A stretch of 64,000 nucleotides of DNA from Lutraria lutraria. Taxonomy: Eukaryota; Mollusca; Bivalvia; Venerida; Mactridae. Position numbers and translations under genes: made by a program. The stretch covers positions 2,614,001 through 2,678,000 of the forward strand of contig OZ026845.1 of the NCBI GenBank assembly GCA_964023205.1. Direction: 5' to 3'. Below the pieces are notes generated by a model. It had not been told where the DNA came from. It saw nothing but the letters and a program-made list of their open reading frames with translations, and searched no databases. This document shows positions 35,991-49,607 of the stretch, in pieces. Position 1 is the stretch's first letter. Each line of letters starts with the position of its first letter.

Positions 35991-36339
35991 CCTGCGTATA
36001 AAACTGAAAATTGCTGAAACCGCGTTAAACCTAGATAAACAATTAAATTGAAAAGAAATCTAGAAGCTAAAATAACATTTAACCTTCGACCTGACTTATA
36101 ATAAAAGGCTGCCTTCTGATATCTCGCTATATGTAGTGAATCAAATTTGGCACGTTCTCTAGGGAACAGAAAGTCCATTACCTCTGACAGTTTACGATCG
36201 TTTCCGATATACGCATTCAAACCTATATAATCATTTTGTTTCAGATAACAGTCGATGTAGTGAAACTATTTTCTTATTGGGAAATTATTGTCTGAAGCCA
36301 TAAGAACTTTTTTTCACATACTATTTAATTTCACAGTCC

Positions 36340-36500
36340 AGTGTAAAGTGCGCTGGACATTCCAATTCGAATAACGGTAGCGGCAGGGCATTGCCTTCCA
36401 TAAAACTTATTTGACATCATTGTCGATTTCCCTCCATAATTATGAGGATAAGTTGCTGGTTCCTTGTGGAATGGTAAGTTAGTACTGGTTAGAATACAGT
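36340..36500 (+). repeat. degraded SINE, family S2
   Basis: Shares with 35826-35990 'tttccctcca', 'gataagttgctggttcctt' and 'ggtaagttagtactggtta', and a decayed head 'aattcgaataacggtagcgg'. The B-box is no longer intact. Confidence 0.5.
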
Positions 36501-37054
36501 CCAGGAAAATTGATTAGGTTAACCGACCGCCATATACAACTGAAAAGGTGTACAAAAACAGCGTTCGACCCACTGACCAAATGGAATTCCAAATGATACC
36601 TGGTAAGTATGACTAAATGGGCTTGAAGGCATAGAATTGAACAGAATTGAATTTTGTCGTAGGTAAGTTCGAATAAAATATGTAATACTCAAAACTGGTC
36701 GAATTTTTAAATATTTAGTTGATCCCGTCGGGGAGAACGGTTCTCTGACAAGTAGGGAAAACGTTCTATGTGAATTAATATCATGACACCAGTAAGAAAA
36801 AATATTTCAGCTTCAGAAAGGAGCCCTTACATGTGAGTATATAAATGATGTATGTTTTGTATTTGAAACAATTCAAAGTATGTTATCAGACAGTTTTCGT
36901 GATAAAATGTTCGTGGATTGATAAAATATTAGATGTCTGATTCAGATAATAAAGGAACTCTAGATCCCTAGTATTTGATCATAGCTCGCTTACAACCACA
37001 ATAATAAGGATTAATGTTGGCAAATGGGACTTTACGTGATCGTGTGGTATTGTT

Positions 37055-37254
37055 NNNNNNNNNNNNNNNNNNNNNNNNNNNNNNNNNNNNNNNNNNNNNN
37101 NNNNNNNNNNNNNNNNNNNNNNNNNNNNNNNNNNNNNNNNNNNNNNNNNNNNNNNNNNNNNNNNNNNNNNNNNNNNNNNNNNNNNNNNNNNNNNNNNNNN
37201 NNNNNNNNNNNNNNNNNNNNNNNNNNNNNNNNNNNNNNNNNNNNNNNNNNNNNN
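37055..37254. other. assembly gap (200 N)
   Basis: Exactly 200 unknown bases. A round number suggests a placeholder length, so the true distance between flanks is unknown. Open frames running through the Ns are meaningless. Confidence 0.99.
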
Positions 37255-37609
37255 ATATAACACACTCGGGAAAAATTAAAAAGACATACTTAAAATGTTT
37301 GAATATAAATCTTGGTTCGGTATGTTTAGTTTACATTTGGAATAACTTTGAACTGATTACTAGTTTTGGACCAGTGTACATTTAGTATATATGGTGAGGT
37401 ATCAATTATTTTTTCAAAATGTTGTTTTATCGGTCATATACTTAGAAAACAAATTGTGCGACTGTGATCCTAAAATATTGTTCATATGTAGCCTGCTTTT
37501 AGTGCTTGCCAAATTTGTTAATCCAGGAGTACTCATAGTTTATAGAAAAATATAAAGTAAAAATGGACTCCATGGGCGATTGATCATGGTCTCTAATTGT
37601 TTATCACTA

Positions 37610-37815
37610 GTCCCTCACTGCTGTAAGCTCGAGTTTCATCAAGGACCAGATAAATGTCACAAGTGAGGAAGCTGTCCAGCTAGCTAGACAGAAAGTAGAT
37701 GGTTCCAGCCAGGTGTACGCCTAAGGTACTCCTTAGTCATTAAAGATGGTAAAGTTGCCAAAATGACTCAGAATGTGGATGTTGCGTTAAACTCCATTGA
37801 AAAAATCTACCAACA
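37610..37815 (+). repeat. probable SINE-like repeat
   Basis: The sequence 'actgctgtaagctcgagttt', 'gaccagataaatgtcac', 'gtgaggaagctgtccagct' and the end 'gtggatgttgcgttaaactc' resembles a dispersed molluscan repeat whose 3' part ends in 'gcgttaaac(c/t)c'. It is a single copy in the window. Confidence 0.45.
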
Positions 37816-40800
37816 AAATTACATATTAATAAGTTAGTTTTTTGCCTAAAGCCAATAACTTTAACATAATGGAAAATGATATTTTAATAAGTTTAATATC
37901 CAGTAAGATATATGTTTCTTAGAAAGCACAGATGCATTTTTTCAATTTCATGGATTAATAGTATAAATGCACGGTACATTCAGTTATTATAGCATCGCCA
38001 GCTTGATGATCAAAATTATATGATGAAATGATTTTTGTTATTATCAAGGATTAGATATGTTATTCAGGATACGAAGTAAGCATTTGTTATCTAGGGGTCA
38101 AAAGTTCGATACATAGGAGATGATTAGGATAAGGCTTGATTTATAGGACAATCAAACATTCATTCGCATACTTAAGGCGCCGCTAGTAATATAACACGTT
38201 ATTGGATGGAAACCTTGCTGATTATATTTGATAAGGAGCACATACTTTATGTACCTTTTTATTAACTAGATGATAACCATAGTATAAATAAACGAAACTG
38301 ATGATTTATTTACTCAGTTGAATATTTTGCTGACATTGTAAGCCTACAACAATACACACTAGTTTACAATTACTGGCATTAAAAGTATGATCTGCGAGCC
38401 ATGTGATCTAAATTGATTTCTCGCTGATTTCCGAGTCACTGAACTTTTAATTTTAAGACACACTGTATTTATGACGTCAGCGAATTGATACAAGTGCTCG
38501 TTGTCGCAAATCGTGACAATCTATGTCCTTAAATGGCTTGCTCTTTGTAATGTCGAGGATTCGTATATTTTAAGTGGCTTATAAATTACATACATAATAT
38601 TATATCATAACGATTACTGACTGCGTGATTGACTGACTGACTGGGTGATTGACTGACTGACTGGTAGTATGCTGTAGGGCATGTTATGGCATTTGTTCCA
38701 GAGTTGCATTTAAATTTCTTTTACCATCTCAATGACAAAACTATTAATTAATTTAGAATGAGAAACAAAATGCAGACATTAAAGTGATTGGTATCCAGGT
38801 TTCCAAATCAATGCAGACCATTATAAAACCACTGAATATAAAACATTTTTGTTTGATAAATTTCGTTACTTCAATACCATTTCAACATTCATAATTCGTT
38901 GAATAATCTCACGCATGAAGGATTAGTCAAGTTAAAGTCATGTTAACTAAAATATTGTGATCAAAATACCACGATTATCATTGTATATTGTTGTACTTAG
39001 AAATATGAAAGAAATGAAAAAAAAGATTACCAAGAAATGTCGCTACCAATGAATTCAGTTAGCCACCTCATGCAAAATATCCAGAAAGCATGATGGGCTG
39101 CACAATACCATAGAACAGACAGTTGTAAATAACACGCATACACTTCCCCAAGGGTTACTGCCATGTCTGAAGCAAATTCCAGTGTGACTTAAAATCCTGA
39201 GAACACCACTTAGCCTCACCATTGTGGATGAAGCGATGAAGACAGTAAACAAGACAGTCAAATTTTAATAATGGTTAGCTTAAATTTAAAAAATACTGTC
39301 TCAATTTTGTTTTCATTATTGTCAGATTGCATGTACATCATTCGATAACACTTGGTCAGCCTTTTCCTTATTAGAAAAATAGGTTAGTGAGACTACAGCA
39401 AACTGGAAGCTGTGTCTATTAAAACATACCTGTCACCATCGACCCTTGGGGTTTAGTTATTGTTACACCGTGATTAAGATTTGTGAACTCAGGTAAATTG
39501 GAACGTCTTACTGTGACAAACTAATGGAAACATTAGACAGAACTTATAAGGGAGACATTCAGTACGCAACATTTCTATTTTAGTTTCAGAATAGTCTACT
39601 TAGATTCACATCTGTTGACCCACAACGTTCTTTCTAAAAAGGCAATTAGTAGAAAACTCTTAAAACTCTAAGGAATACTTCTTTCACATATGCTTTTATG
39701 TCCGTATTCAGTTTGTGAATATAATATCGGTGGACCAAGTTTAATGCATAGCTTCATATGTGTTTGTGTGACATGCAAAACCGTTGCGTGCAACTGTCAA
39801 TGAAATATTGCGCTTTCTGTATCGTGTTTGTTCTTGAAGATAACTAGCTGTCATACAATACACGTCTGTGCATTCCTATAACAACAACATCTTAAAGGAG
39901 CTCAAAATAAAAGCAGATACAATCATGTATTGGAATATTGCTACTAAAATAAAAAAAACACGTAAATGTCACGGTTGGTATATCGACAATAAGCATACGA
40001 CAGAGAAAATAAATAACATCAACATGATGGGATGGTAAAGAGATGGCATCTGCCCCGTCTACGTAAGGGCAACCATAATGATTGGTAATGGTAAATGTTG
40101 AATAATTAAGGTGCCTGTGCGACTCTGTATTCGTCTCTTTATACTAGCCCCGGAAAATCCATTCAAGGCCGCTCCAAACTCTGTTGAAAAGTGACTTATC
40201 TTCCTGTTATTTTTAATATCGATGAAGGCATACCAATAGTATATGTACATTCCATGGTTTCATGAAATGAATGTGTTACAAAGAAAGTCACGAGTTTGCT
40301 CACTGTATGATCATGCAGGAAACAAAGTTAAGCGATGTTATATAAATCAGAATGAATAGTATCAGAAATAGAAGTAAATTAGATTTTATCTTTGCTATTA
40401 CTGACAACCCGAAAGAGGTACTCTCTGGGAGACTGCTTTTGCCCTATACTTGGGGCGAGTTTTAGGTTAACAGATGTATTATTATTAAATGTATATATTG
40501 TGTGTATGTGTTCTTTTTCCTAGGAATCCTCTTCTTACAGTCCACAATCATGAAGCTGGATCAGTGACTTAATTGTTGTATTACTTAAAAGTAAACAAAC
40601 AAAAACACTCGACGTCTGCGTTGATGGGTAAGACTGATGCTGTACATAACGGAGGCCACTCGTCATGTGATTTTTGCACTTAATGAACGATCAATGTCGT
40701 CTAATCTATTTGAACACTCTAGGGAATTGACAAATGTCCTTTACTGACCAAAGTAATTATTCGACGTGTCAAAATGGCTTGACCAAACTAGCTAATATAT

Positions 40801-42870
40801 TCATGAATTGCACTGTCCGGCCGTTGTCCCCAGAATACTAATGGTGTTATGGCTAAGGGTATGTTATATATATAGTAATTTCACTTGACACACAATTAAA
40901 GCTTTACGGTCATGTGTATAAATTCGTACACACGATCAGCGTTAGAGAATTGAACACATCAATATCTGTTTTTTTTTTACTTATTTCGCAAGAGGTATTG
41001 CTTTATCTAAGGTATCTGGCTTGGTTATAATCGGTAAAATAACGAACGGTCGACGTTATCAAAAAACTAAGGCACGGTTCCCTGCTTTGTGCATTTATAT
41101 TTATTTTAAAGCTACTCGTTGTAATATATTCCTATATACATGTGCAGAGTAGTTATCGTTGTTCACAAATGTGTAAATTACGTGCGATATTGGTTTATAG
41201 AAGACCAATCAAATGTTATATCTGTTTCAAATCACTTGCGATGCACTTTATACAGTGGGTATATTTTAGTACATAATTATGGTTTAGTTTTTAAATCTAT
41301 ACATTGTCGAAACTTGATTTGACCTGACATCCATGCCAGATACCTTAATCTAATTTGAATACGTTACGCGTTGCTAATAAAAGCTTACTCAATCCCTTCT
41401 GCTTCGTCAACTACATACAATCTGACATCGGTGGAAAATCAAGTATTTCGCTCCAGATTTTGTTTGCTACACATTCCAAACGACTTTCAAACAGAAATTA
41501 CTTTCGCATTCTGAATACAGAGACAGGTTTTCAATCCTTACATCCTTATAACTTGTCAATATTTTATTGTGCCATTATTTGGAAACTGAACGATAGTCAG
41601 CTTTCTGTAGCCGTCACTTACTCGGTGCCCATGATTTTTTATGCGGACCAAAGTACTATGTTTTATGTATCCGCCATGTAATTGGTCAACTTTTTCCTGT
41701 TCCATGACTTTACACTTTTAATTCTCCCTTTTTAAAAAATCCATAAAGTTTTAATTATTGTTGAGAAGTTTTTTTTTCAAAAATATACATAATAAATCAT
41801 AATTATAGGTAGAACACATCGGCCGACTTTTGTAGAATGATAATTGAAGAATAATTGAGTGAAGTTACAAAATTTGAATATGGCAAAGACTATAAGCTTT
41901 TAAAAGATGCTGACACAGTATTTGACCAAACCATGTAAATAGTCTGTTGTTAGATATATTTATTACTGTTCATCGATTTGCTATCGTAGACAACCAACCA
42001 AAAATAGATAAATATCATTGACCTCATCGTAAAAACCGTTTATGGTTATTTATAAGATACACATATTTCAAGCCCAGTTAACACGATTAATGGATCTAGA
42101 ATACATTGAAAGAGTACCACAGCGAGGATAAAAAACTATTATCTGCGACCACGTTAGAGAGACACAAGTCCAGCCTTATCTCAGAGAATATCACTAAAAC
42201 GTCATACAAAACAATGATTGGTAATTAGCTGTTGTGAGTCACGGTTAGGAAGATAAGTTATTTGGCGTCAGTCATGTGAATACAAAATAAATTAATGATA
42301 CGAAAGCGCCATTGAAGAAATGGACGAACTAGTGTCTAGGAGCTATAGATTTTATCTCCAAACATTGAAACAAAGCGTTATCAAATGGGAATGTTTGTTT
42401 GTTCTTTAAGTGTGTTAGACTCAGGGACTATTCTCTTTTAAAAGGCGCTAATATTCGTAGTGCATACCATTGGACACGTATGGCATTTTTTTATTGTATA
42501 TACATACTCTTATATCGCTATCAATCGATTTGCTGTCGAAAATATGTAATTACCACGAACAAAAAGTCGTAAATGTCTGTACGCTTATTGATATACAGAT
42601 CCTTCCAGCACCACGTACACAGTACACACATTAGTGATATGTTTCATATGACTGATGAGGAATGTTATGGTTGTTAATGTTCTTGATCTCTTATAAACAT
42701 GTGTTGGTAATTTACACCATTTGAATATTTTCACCAAGGTGTTGTTTCCGGGGACACGTCTCAGCTAAAGTAACACTTCATTCCTTAAACTTCTAAAAAT
42801 ACATTAAGATATCTTTTAGAGGACAAATAAATAATGAGAAGACAATTTGAAGTAGAGAATATAACTTTTA
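37816..42870. other. no gene recognised
   Basis: AT-rich sequence without supported exons. A short gact-type microsatellite lies at 38623-38664 ('gattgactgactgactgggt'). An R3 repeat copy lies at 41570-41705. The 108-codon open frame at 41355-41681 ends inside that repeat and has no splice-consistent partner, so it is not called as a gene. Confidence 0.5.
41570..41705 (+). repeat. dispersed repeat, family R3 (copy 2)
   Basis: Contains 'tttggaaactgaacgatag', 'cagctttctgtagccgtcac', 'tgcccatgattttttatgcg' and 'gaccaaagtactatg', matching the reverse complement of 2700-2935 and the copy at 49033. Confidence 0.6.
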
Positions 42871-42885
42871 ATTTCCGCTTCACAA

Positions 42886-43065
42886 TCTCACCGATAGTAG
42901 GTCGTGGGTTCGAGCCCAGTAACCGACCACGTCTCTTTTTGTGAGAAAATAGACAGTTGCTAACGGAGGATGGGAGTCTAGTACTGGTTCTTTCCAGGAA
43001 CGATGGTTAGGTGAACTGTCCGTCTCATATGATTCTGACTTGAAAGGGGCGTAAAACCCAATGAT
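42886..43065 (+). repeat. tRNA-derived SINE, family S1, 5'-truncated
   Basis: Begins at 'tctcaccgatagtaggtcg', lacking the A-box half, and keeps the B-box 'gggttcgagcccagtaac' and the S1 tail ('gacagttgctaacggaggat', 'ggaacgatggttagg', 'aaaggggcgtaaaaccca'). It is flanked by an exact 11-bp target duplication ccgcttcacaa (42875-42885 and 43066-43076), so the truncation occurred at insertion. Confidence 0.8.
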
Positions 43066-43079
43066 CCGCTTCACAAACA

Positions 43080-44850
43080 TGTTATTTATAAAATGTCTAC
43101 CTTGGAATTTTACAAAAAGACAAGGTTTAATGCAGATTAACAAACAAACGACCACTGGATATAAACCAGTCAGAACTGATGAATGCTATAATTGTTATCC
43201 CATCTAAACAAGCATGAAATGGATCCCTATTTGACTTACAATCTCATGATGGGGTTTATGTCGCCCATGAATGTATTTTTTTTAATATTTCATGATAGAA
43301 GCTGAAGAACAAATAAGTAAAATCTTAACCTAACAAAATGATTATGTCTTAGGGCATTAAGATTGCTATTGGCATACATGTATTCACAACATAATTATCT
43401 GAATGGTTTTTTAAAGTGTTGTAAATCAACACAACATCTAATTCTATAAGTCACCTTAATTGGACATGGATTTAACTTTACCGTCAAAGAATTGAGTATC
43501 GAGGTTTCAAGTGAAAATAAATCGTGTAGTATACTCGATTAGAAAGAAACGTCCGAGAACTGGTCTTTCACACTTAAGATGATTATATTGATACCACAAC
43601 TTTGACGTGTATACATTGTATTATGTTGGATCAATAAAAGGGCGATTATTATCTTTGAGCAAACATATCATGTTCTTCTAATCAAGATAATATGGGAAAC
43701 AATTACAGCGTAACATGTAGTCGCATACACATACAATGTAGTATACTTTAACACTTATAAATGAACTTTACATCCATTAATGAAGAATGTCACAAAAGAA
43801 GTTGGTATTCTATGACAATACAACCATGGTGATAGTTTTTCACCATCTTTGGTATGGTAAATAAATTGATCGTATTTTGTGCGAGCTCAGATTAAATAAG
43901 TTTTATCTTATTTGTATCTTGTCTTATCACCATATCCAGGCACACATTCAACCAAACTGACTCTGGAGTGATATAGTGTCCTATCTGACTAGGATAGAAT
44001 ATTTAGATTGGGTTTTATGTGAATGAAACATTGGCGCTAATTCTCAACTTCCTCTTGGAATTTTTTCTCAGTCATTCATTTTTATATTCACAGAAATTTA
44101 TGGCAAATACTTGTTTCCAGGAGGACGTCTTTATGTTCTTGTTTATGTGACAACTGCCAATAACTCTCAGCATTACATGCGTTTAATTCCCCTGATGCAA
44201 TTACAAAAATCGGTTGTGGATTTTCCTTCCTCCAAATACGCTTTCAAGTGAAATCAGAATGTTCAATGTTCGTGATGCGTGTCACGTGATATTTCTTAGG
44301 GAAAATATTTATGATGCAAACGTAATAATTACACCCTGAACCTCAGCATCCTGCGGACAAAGGATAAATTTACTGAGCAAACCATTATGTACATGTATTT
44401 ATAATTTGAAACCGGCAAAATATGGTGACCATTTAAAAAAGTAATTGGATTTGTATGCGTTATTTGGCCATACTTCGTATATAAACACTATTTTGAAAAT
44501 CCTCTTCTTCATAATGCTAAAAACTTTTATTTAAAGCCATGTAAGTCGTAAGGTGGATAAGTGGCTATTGCAGAGGCCATGTTGAAACGGGATTGTTGCT
44601 GGGAGCAACCTTTATTGGAATGTTGAAATGGGGCAATCGGGGGGGGGGGGGTCATATTAGTTTGATTGTGGAAATTGGGCTGTCGCAGGGAGTCACCAGG
44701 AACTTGATGATGGTTGTCATGTTTGTGGAATTGTGGAAATGGTGATGTTATTCGGCACCATGTAAATTGGCACTTAGAAGAAATTGGGGCTGTTGTTGGT
44801 GTCAATCAAGTTTGAAATCAGGAAAACTAGAGGCTGGAAGACATACATTG
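43080..44850. other. no gene recognised; poly-G run
   Basis: No supported exon. A run of 13 G at 44639-44651 sits in a G-rich stretch (44580-44810). The 92-codon minus-strand open frame over it is low-complexity and not supported. Confidence 0.5.
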
Positions 44851-44851
44851 A

Positions 44852-45075
44852 CCCGCCTCCGTGGTCGAGTGGTTAAGGTCGCTGACTTCAAATGACAGTA
44901 ACTTCTCACTTAAAGAGGGTCGTGGGTTTGAGCCCAGCTACCGGCCATGCCTCTTTATGTGAGGAAGTAGACAGTTGCTTACGAAGGATGGGCGTCTAGT
45001 TCCCAGGAACGATTTCAAACTGTCCGCCTCATATGACTCTAACTGTTGAAAAGGGACGTAAAACGCAAATAAACA
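44852..45075 (+). repeat. tRNA-derived SINE, family S1
   Basis: The head 'ccgcctccgtggtcgagtgg' then 'ttaaggtcgctgacttc' (A-box) and 'cgtgggtttgagcccagct' (B-box) resemble a class II tRNA (Leu/Ser-like). The tail is shared with 42886 and 51027. No clear target duplication was found. Confidence 0.75.
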
Positions 45076-45079
45076 ATGT

Positions 45080-48000
45080 GAAAATATTTGTTCGAAATTT
45101 TGAAATAACGCTCTCGAGTTATTTGAAATATTTCTATGTTAGTTACTAAGGAAACTAGAGAAATTTAAATGCTCTCGATAGAATTGATCTTACCTAGAAG
45201 GTTGTTTCAAATTATTGTATAGTATGTCATATCAATGATATCAGGTTTATTATTTTGAGAAGAAATTCGGTTAAATGCAAGTAATTTGAATCTCCCTCAT
45301 TTATAATTATGGAGTTATTTAGATGAAATATTAGTAATGCATTTTCTCGCGTTTCATATGTCTATGAAATAAATTGCTGTTACAAATAGTTAAGAAAACT
45401 CTTAAATTTACCCTTAGGCTGTCTATGTAGAATAAAACAATTATTGATTTTAACTTTCTCTGCAGTTTTCGTGTCAAATTAAGGACCATAATATCAGGGA
45501 ACAATTTATGCTTATAACCTCTCCGTACACTAGACTGATGGGAATGCAAATGTATTCATAGCATACGTTTGTCATTGAATTATTACACTTTCTGTATTTC
45601 TATCACGAACACAGACAATTTGTTGGACTAGTTGAATATTACCATATAAATACAAAAAAATGATATCTATAAAACATTGCCTTTAGTTAGGACACTTTTC
45701 ATTTTGCTAGTGGCATTTTAAGTCCCGGACTAATGATATTCTATAAGCAAACACTTTAAGACGAGTGATCTCTCTGCGAACAAATGAATAATCTTAGCAT
45801 AGTGTTCAAACAAACCAATATTTTTATATCAAATTATTTATTATCTAGCTCACATGATTATTCTTTTATTTTAAACTTAGATTTGAATGTTAAATGTATG
45901 ATGCAAGAAGGAACACCACAATTTTGTTCCTAATGTAATATTTAACGATTGGCATGGTAGATCGTTGCAAAACTTATTTAAAAGACCTTAAAAAACACTG
46001 AACGCGTGTTCAGTCACATTGCATTGTAAATGCGATCAAAACTATCACATTATTTGTTGTTAATATACGATAACAGAGATTTTAAAAAATAGTTGGAATA
46101 CCCTAGGTCTTCAAGGATGTACATTTTATAGGCTGTGTAAATGTAGGCTGGGTTCTAAATAAGTTATTTATCTCCTTTGGTTGAGAGTTCTTCTCAGAGA
46201 CTTGTGTACAACTAGAGTGAGGAAGTCTGTTTTCTGATCATCCCAGACAAGTTTGGAAGCGACTCATGATTGATGCGGTGTTGTTGTTTTTTTTTGTTCT
46301 AACGAAACACTGATACACACTTTTAATTTCTCCTAAATATTTATTTTCCTGTGAAACCAAATTAAGTTATTTCTTTACCAATGAACGTTAGTTAATGATC
46401 GGAGATAATCTCAAATTCGTGTGAATGCTGAAAATAACTCATTATTGTGTACGCTTGTAATTAGCTGGATTCAATTACAGAACGCATTTGTGAGATTCAT
46501 TCGGATTCGAATTCAGAAAAAAATTAATTAACGTTAGTTATGTCTTAGGATCACGTGACAATTCGCGAAATGTAAACAAGTACGGCGTCAGGAATTTGAC
46601 GATGAAACCGCCTTGCTCGGAATCACAGTAGGCCTACATGATACACGAAGTAGCCAGCATTCTGTAAAAATTAAGAAGTTGTGTATGATCGGGTAATTTA
46701 AAACAAGATAATTCTAACGTTCTCTGTTGACAAGACACTGCTGTAAAACATAAAAATAACACCCCTATGGCTTGCATGATATATAAGACACATACGTTTA
46801 CATTGAGATCATCGTCGGTGTGCCAAAGCTCTACATTTTTAACACTGCGAGCTCTAAGGAGGTGTGTACGCATGTACAGTAAAAGCCAATTATAACGACC
46901 AGATATTTCCGAATTGATGTTCAATAATTCCCCAATATCAATACTACTTGTAGGGGTCACAAAAAATAGTCTTTTACTGGAAAGTTAGTTTCTGAAATCA
47001 GAATATCTTATACATACATGTAATTAAAAACAATAGACTTGATTGGCTAATAAGATCAGGTACATTTCAGGTTTCAAAAGACATTTACTGCTCAGTTGAC
47101 GAATTAATCCAGAAAATGTAACATTCTTCAAGAAATCGCCCGGAAATGGACAGTGATCGTACGTATCATAAATTTTCTTTTTGAATGATATTTTATTCTA
47201 TCACGGCGCCCGCAATTACATTTTTGCTGAGAGGAAATGTTAGATGCAGCGATATGGTCCGACTGACTATGACACTTAAGAATGGTATTCAAAGTGTGCT
47301 TTAACGTTTAGGTCTTAATTTCCAATAATTAGTCATATGCTGAAAAGTTACAATCACAAAATGTGTTAATATTATTATTCTTACAAAACTGTTAGATTCT
47401 GGTATAAAATAATCAGCTTTATCAATACCATCATCGGGTATTTGATTCAGTTGATACACAAAATGGCTTAGGAATCACAAATGCCAGTCTTGTTCGTCAT
47501 AAGTCTGCATAATTATTTTACATAATTCTGTCTCCAATTCAATTTCGTGCCAAGGAAAGTAAAATTAGATCGTGAAATATAATACAACGTATGCTGTTTT
47601 AGGTGTCGGATTATAATCATTCATCATGTTTGACATAACAACAGTAGGTATGTTACATAAAATCTTTACTTGAATTATTCATGATCTTTTGAATATAGGC
47701 ATGCCATCTAGATCTGCGCCTTGACCGCAGTGTATAGTGTACTTTTTGTTGCCTTGTTTGGAAACGCTTTTTTATTCCTTACAATGTATCTTTCACCTAC
47801 GAATAAAATATTCTATCCAAGTTTCGTTTGTTTTCTCAATTAGACTAATAAGTTGATTCGTAGCATATTTCACGTCTTGGATTTACAATTTGTTTGCGTA
47901 CAACCTACTCAGACTAATTATATTGACACCGTAAAAGAAATCAAATTATCTAAGAATCAAATGAAGGAAAAGAAACCTACAAATCCGGATAAAAGCGAAA

Positions 48001-49030
48001 GTTTATTGGATAAATTAAGACTACAAACAAACAGAGTGAACTTATTGGTGTAGATAGACGTGTAGCAATAATGAAAATGATAACAAATACTATGCAGGCT
48101 TTTCCGAGATTGTCTGTCAACGTAGAGATAAAACTTTAGGACTTTCTACTAGATTGTGAGAACAACAATCATTCACCGCGAGATAACGTGAGCCAAGCGT
48201 AAACAAATAAAAGCAGACGAAACATGACGTGACTGACACAATACAAGTCTGTACACAACAACATAATGCTTAATAAGGTAGATTGTAACACGACACGATC
48301 TGACACGACATCAGACGTTGTCAGTCTTATTTAAGATATACACATTGTAAAGAAATGGAGAGATTAACGGATACATACAAGGTTGACATGCCGTCAGTCA
48401 ATTTAGTGCTCGCTCCACTTTCTTATCTAATCAGTGACAAGGATTTTTTTAAAAAAGCTGTTTTTTTATTTTAAAAGAATATAAACCGACATTCTAATTT
48501 CTAAGTTTCGACTTAGTACACCTTGCCAATCCGGAACACTAAGACGGTTTTATTGCATATTTGGGTGTTCTTCGTGATAAGAAGGCTATAGTCGCTACTG
48601 CTCCTTTCAGCTTTATTATTTACCAAGAGCACTCTAATCTATATTTAAAGTAGCGTCTTGTTTATTTATTGAATGCGACCGAACAGTAAGGTTAAAATGT
48701 AACAAATTTTTTTTTCTACATTTAGTACAGGCATTTGGTCCTATATTGTTAGCAGGTTAAGATTTAATCCACCAGTGTCTATCTAAGCTGTTATAAAAGA
48801 TTGAACAAGGTATGAGTTCTCTTGCCGTTGTTGCTGATATTTGGTATTCCGTCCACGGTGTTTGCCTTAGAAAGTTCTATATCGGGAACGAGTGATAGGA
48901 ATATAAATAAACACCAAGAGTTGACTCGCCTGTTGTTTTATCACGTCCTGATCTAAACTGTCACTGTACATAAACGTTCAACAAGAAGATATGTTTTCAT
49001 TATCATTGTTTGTTTAAATGAATTCATCTT
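45080..49030. other. no gene recognised upstream of the FN3 gene
   Basis: No supported exon. The missing 5' exon of the fibronectin type III gene should lie here or just downstream, but no signal-peptide exon with a good donor in phase 1 was found. A 66-codon frame at 47853-48053 (lysine-rich, ending RLQTNRVNLLV) is not supported by splice sites or a family. Confidence 0.45.
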
Positions 49031-49032
49031 CA

Positions 49033-49212
49033 TTTTTGGAAACTGAATACTAGTAGTAGTTCAGCTTTCCACTGACGTCACTCGCTCGATGGGCATGAAT
49101 TTAACTGCAGACCTAAATACTACAATTATTGTTATCCGCTGTACAATTGTAAAACTGGTTCCCGTTCATGTTGCAGTGCAAGTCTATGTAAGTTCAGTTT
49201 ACATGAGTACTT
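49033..49212 (+). repeat. dispersed repeat, family R3 (copy 3)
   Basis: Carries 'tttttggaaactgaatacta', 'cagctttccactgacgtcac', 'tcgctcgatgggcatgaatt', 'gttgcagtgcaagtctatgt' and 'aagttcagtttacatgag', the longest plus-strand match to the reverse complement of 2700-2935. Confidence 0.6.
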
Positions 49213-49547
49213 TTAGCACTGTGTGTAGTGTCCTTGATAAGTTTTTGTAACCTTTTTATGTTCCTTTTAAGTACCATGTCCTGTGTTGTCCTACTTGCCC
49301 AGTATTTCATATTCTATGCACTCCTTTACAACTTCGTGTTTCTAAAAAATGAAAATTACCAAGACATAGATAATGTCACAGTTCATAGTCTAGCCATGCC
49401 AATGCCGTCGAAATATTAAGCGATAAAACAAGTTGTTGAAGGTTAAAAAGAAAAAAAACAGAGAATGATTGATAAATGTCTGGGATTTGTTTAAGGAAGT
49501 AGAAATATTCGTTTGGTTTGTTTTCAGTTATTATTGCTTTTTTATAG

Positions 49548-49607
49548 AGACAGAAGAGCAAAATGAACTCAACGCAAGTGAAAATGTCACAGAAAGCGAC
49601 GAACAAT
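49548..49607 (+). CDS. FN3 gene, acidic short exon
   Basis: A 60-nt symmetric phase-1 exon between tttttatag and aacaat|gtaaga, encoding TEEQNELNASENVTESDEQ with two N-glycosylation sequons (NAS and NVT). It could be skipped without a frame change. Confidence 0.6.

Noticed and set aside
36979..37385. Open frames across the N run
   Set aside because: They exist only because unknown bases contain no stop codons.
44854..44940. tRNA gene (class II, Leu/Ser-like)
   Set aside because: The A-box and B-box words are present, but the acceptor stem does not pair and the sequence continues into the shared SINE tail. The same applies to 35826 and 51027.
47853..48053. 66-codon lysine-rich open frame as a coding exon
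   Set aside because: No family resemblance, no well-matched acceptor and no partner exon in a compatible phase.
49228..49419. Hydrophobic open frame as the signal-peptide exon of the FN3 gene
   Set aside because: It contains hydrophobic residues as a leader would, but no good donor (gtaag/gtgag type) ends it in phase 1 before its stop. It remains possible but unsupported.
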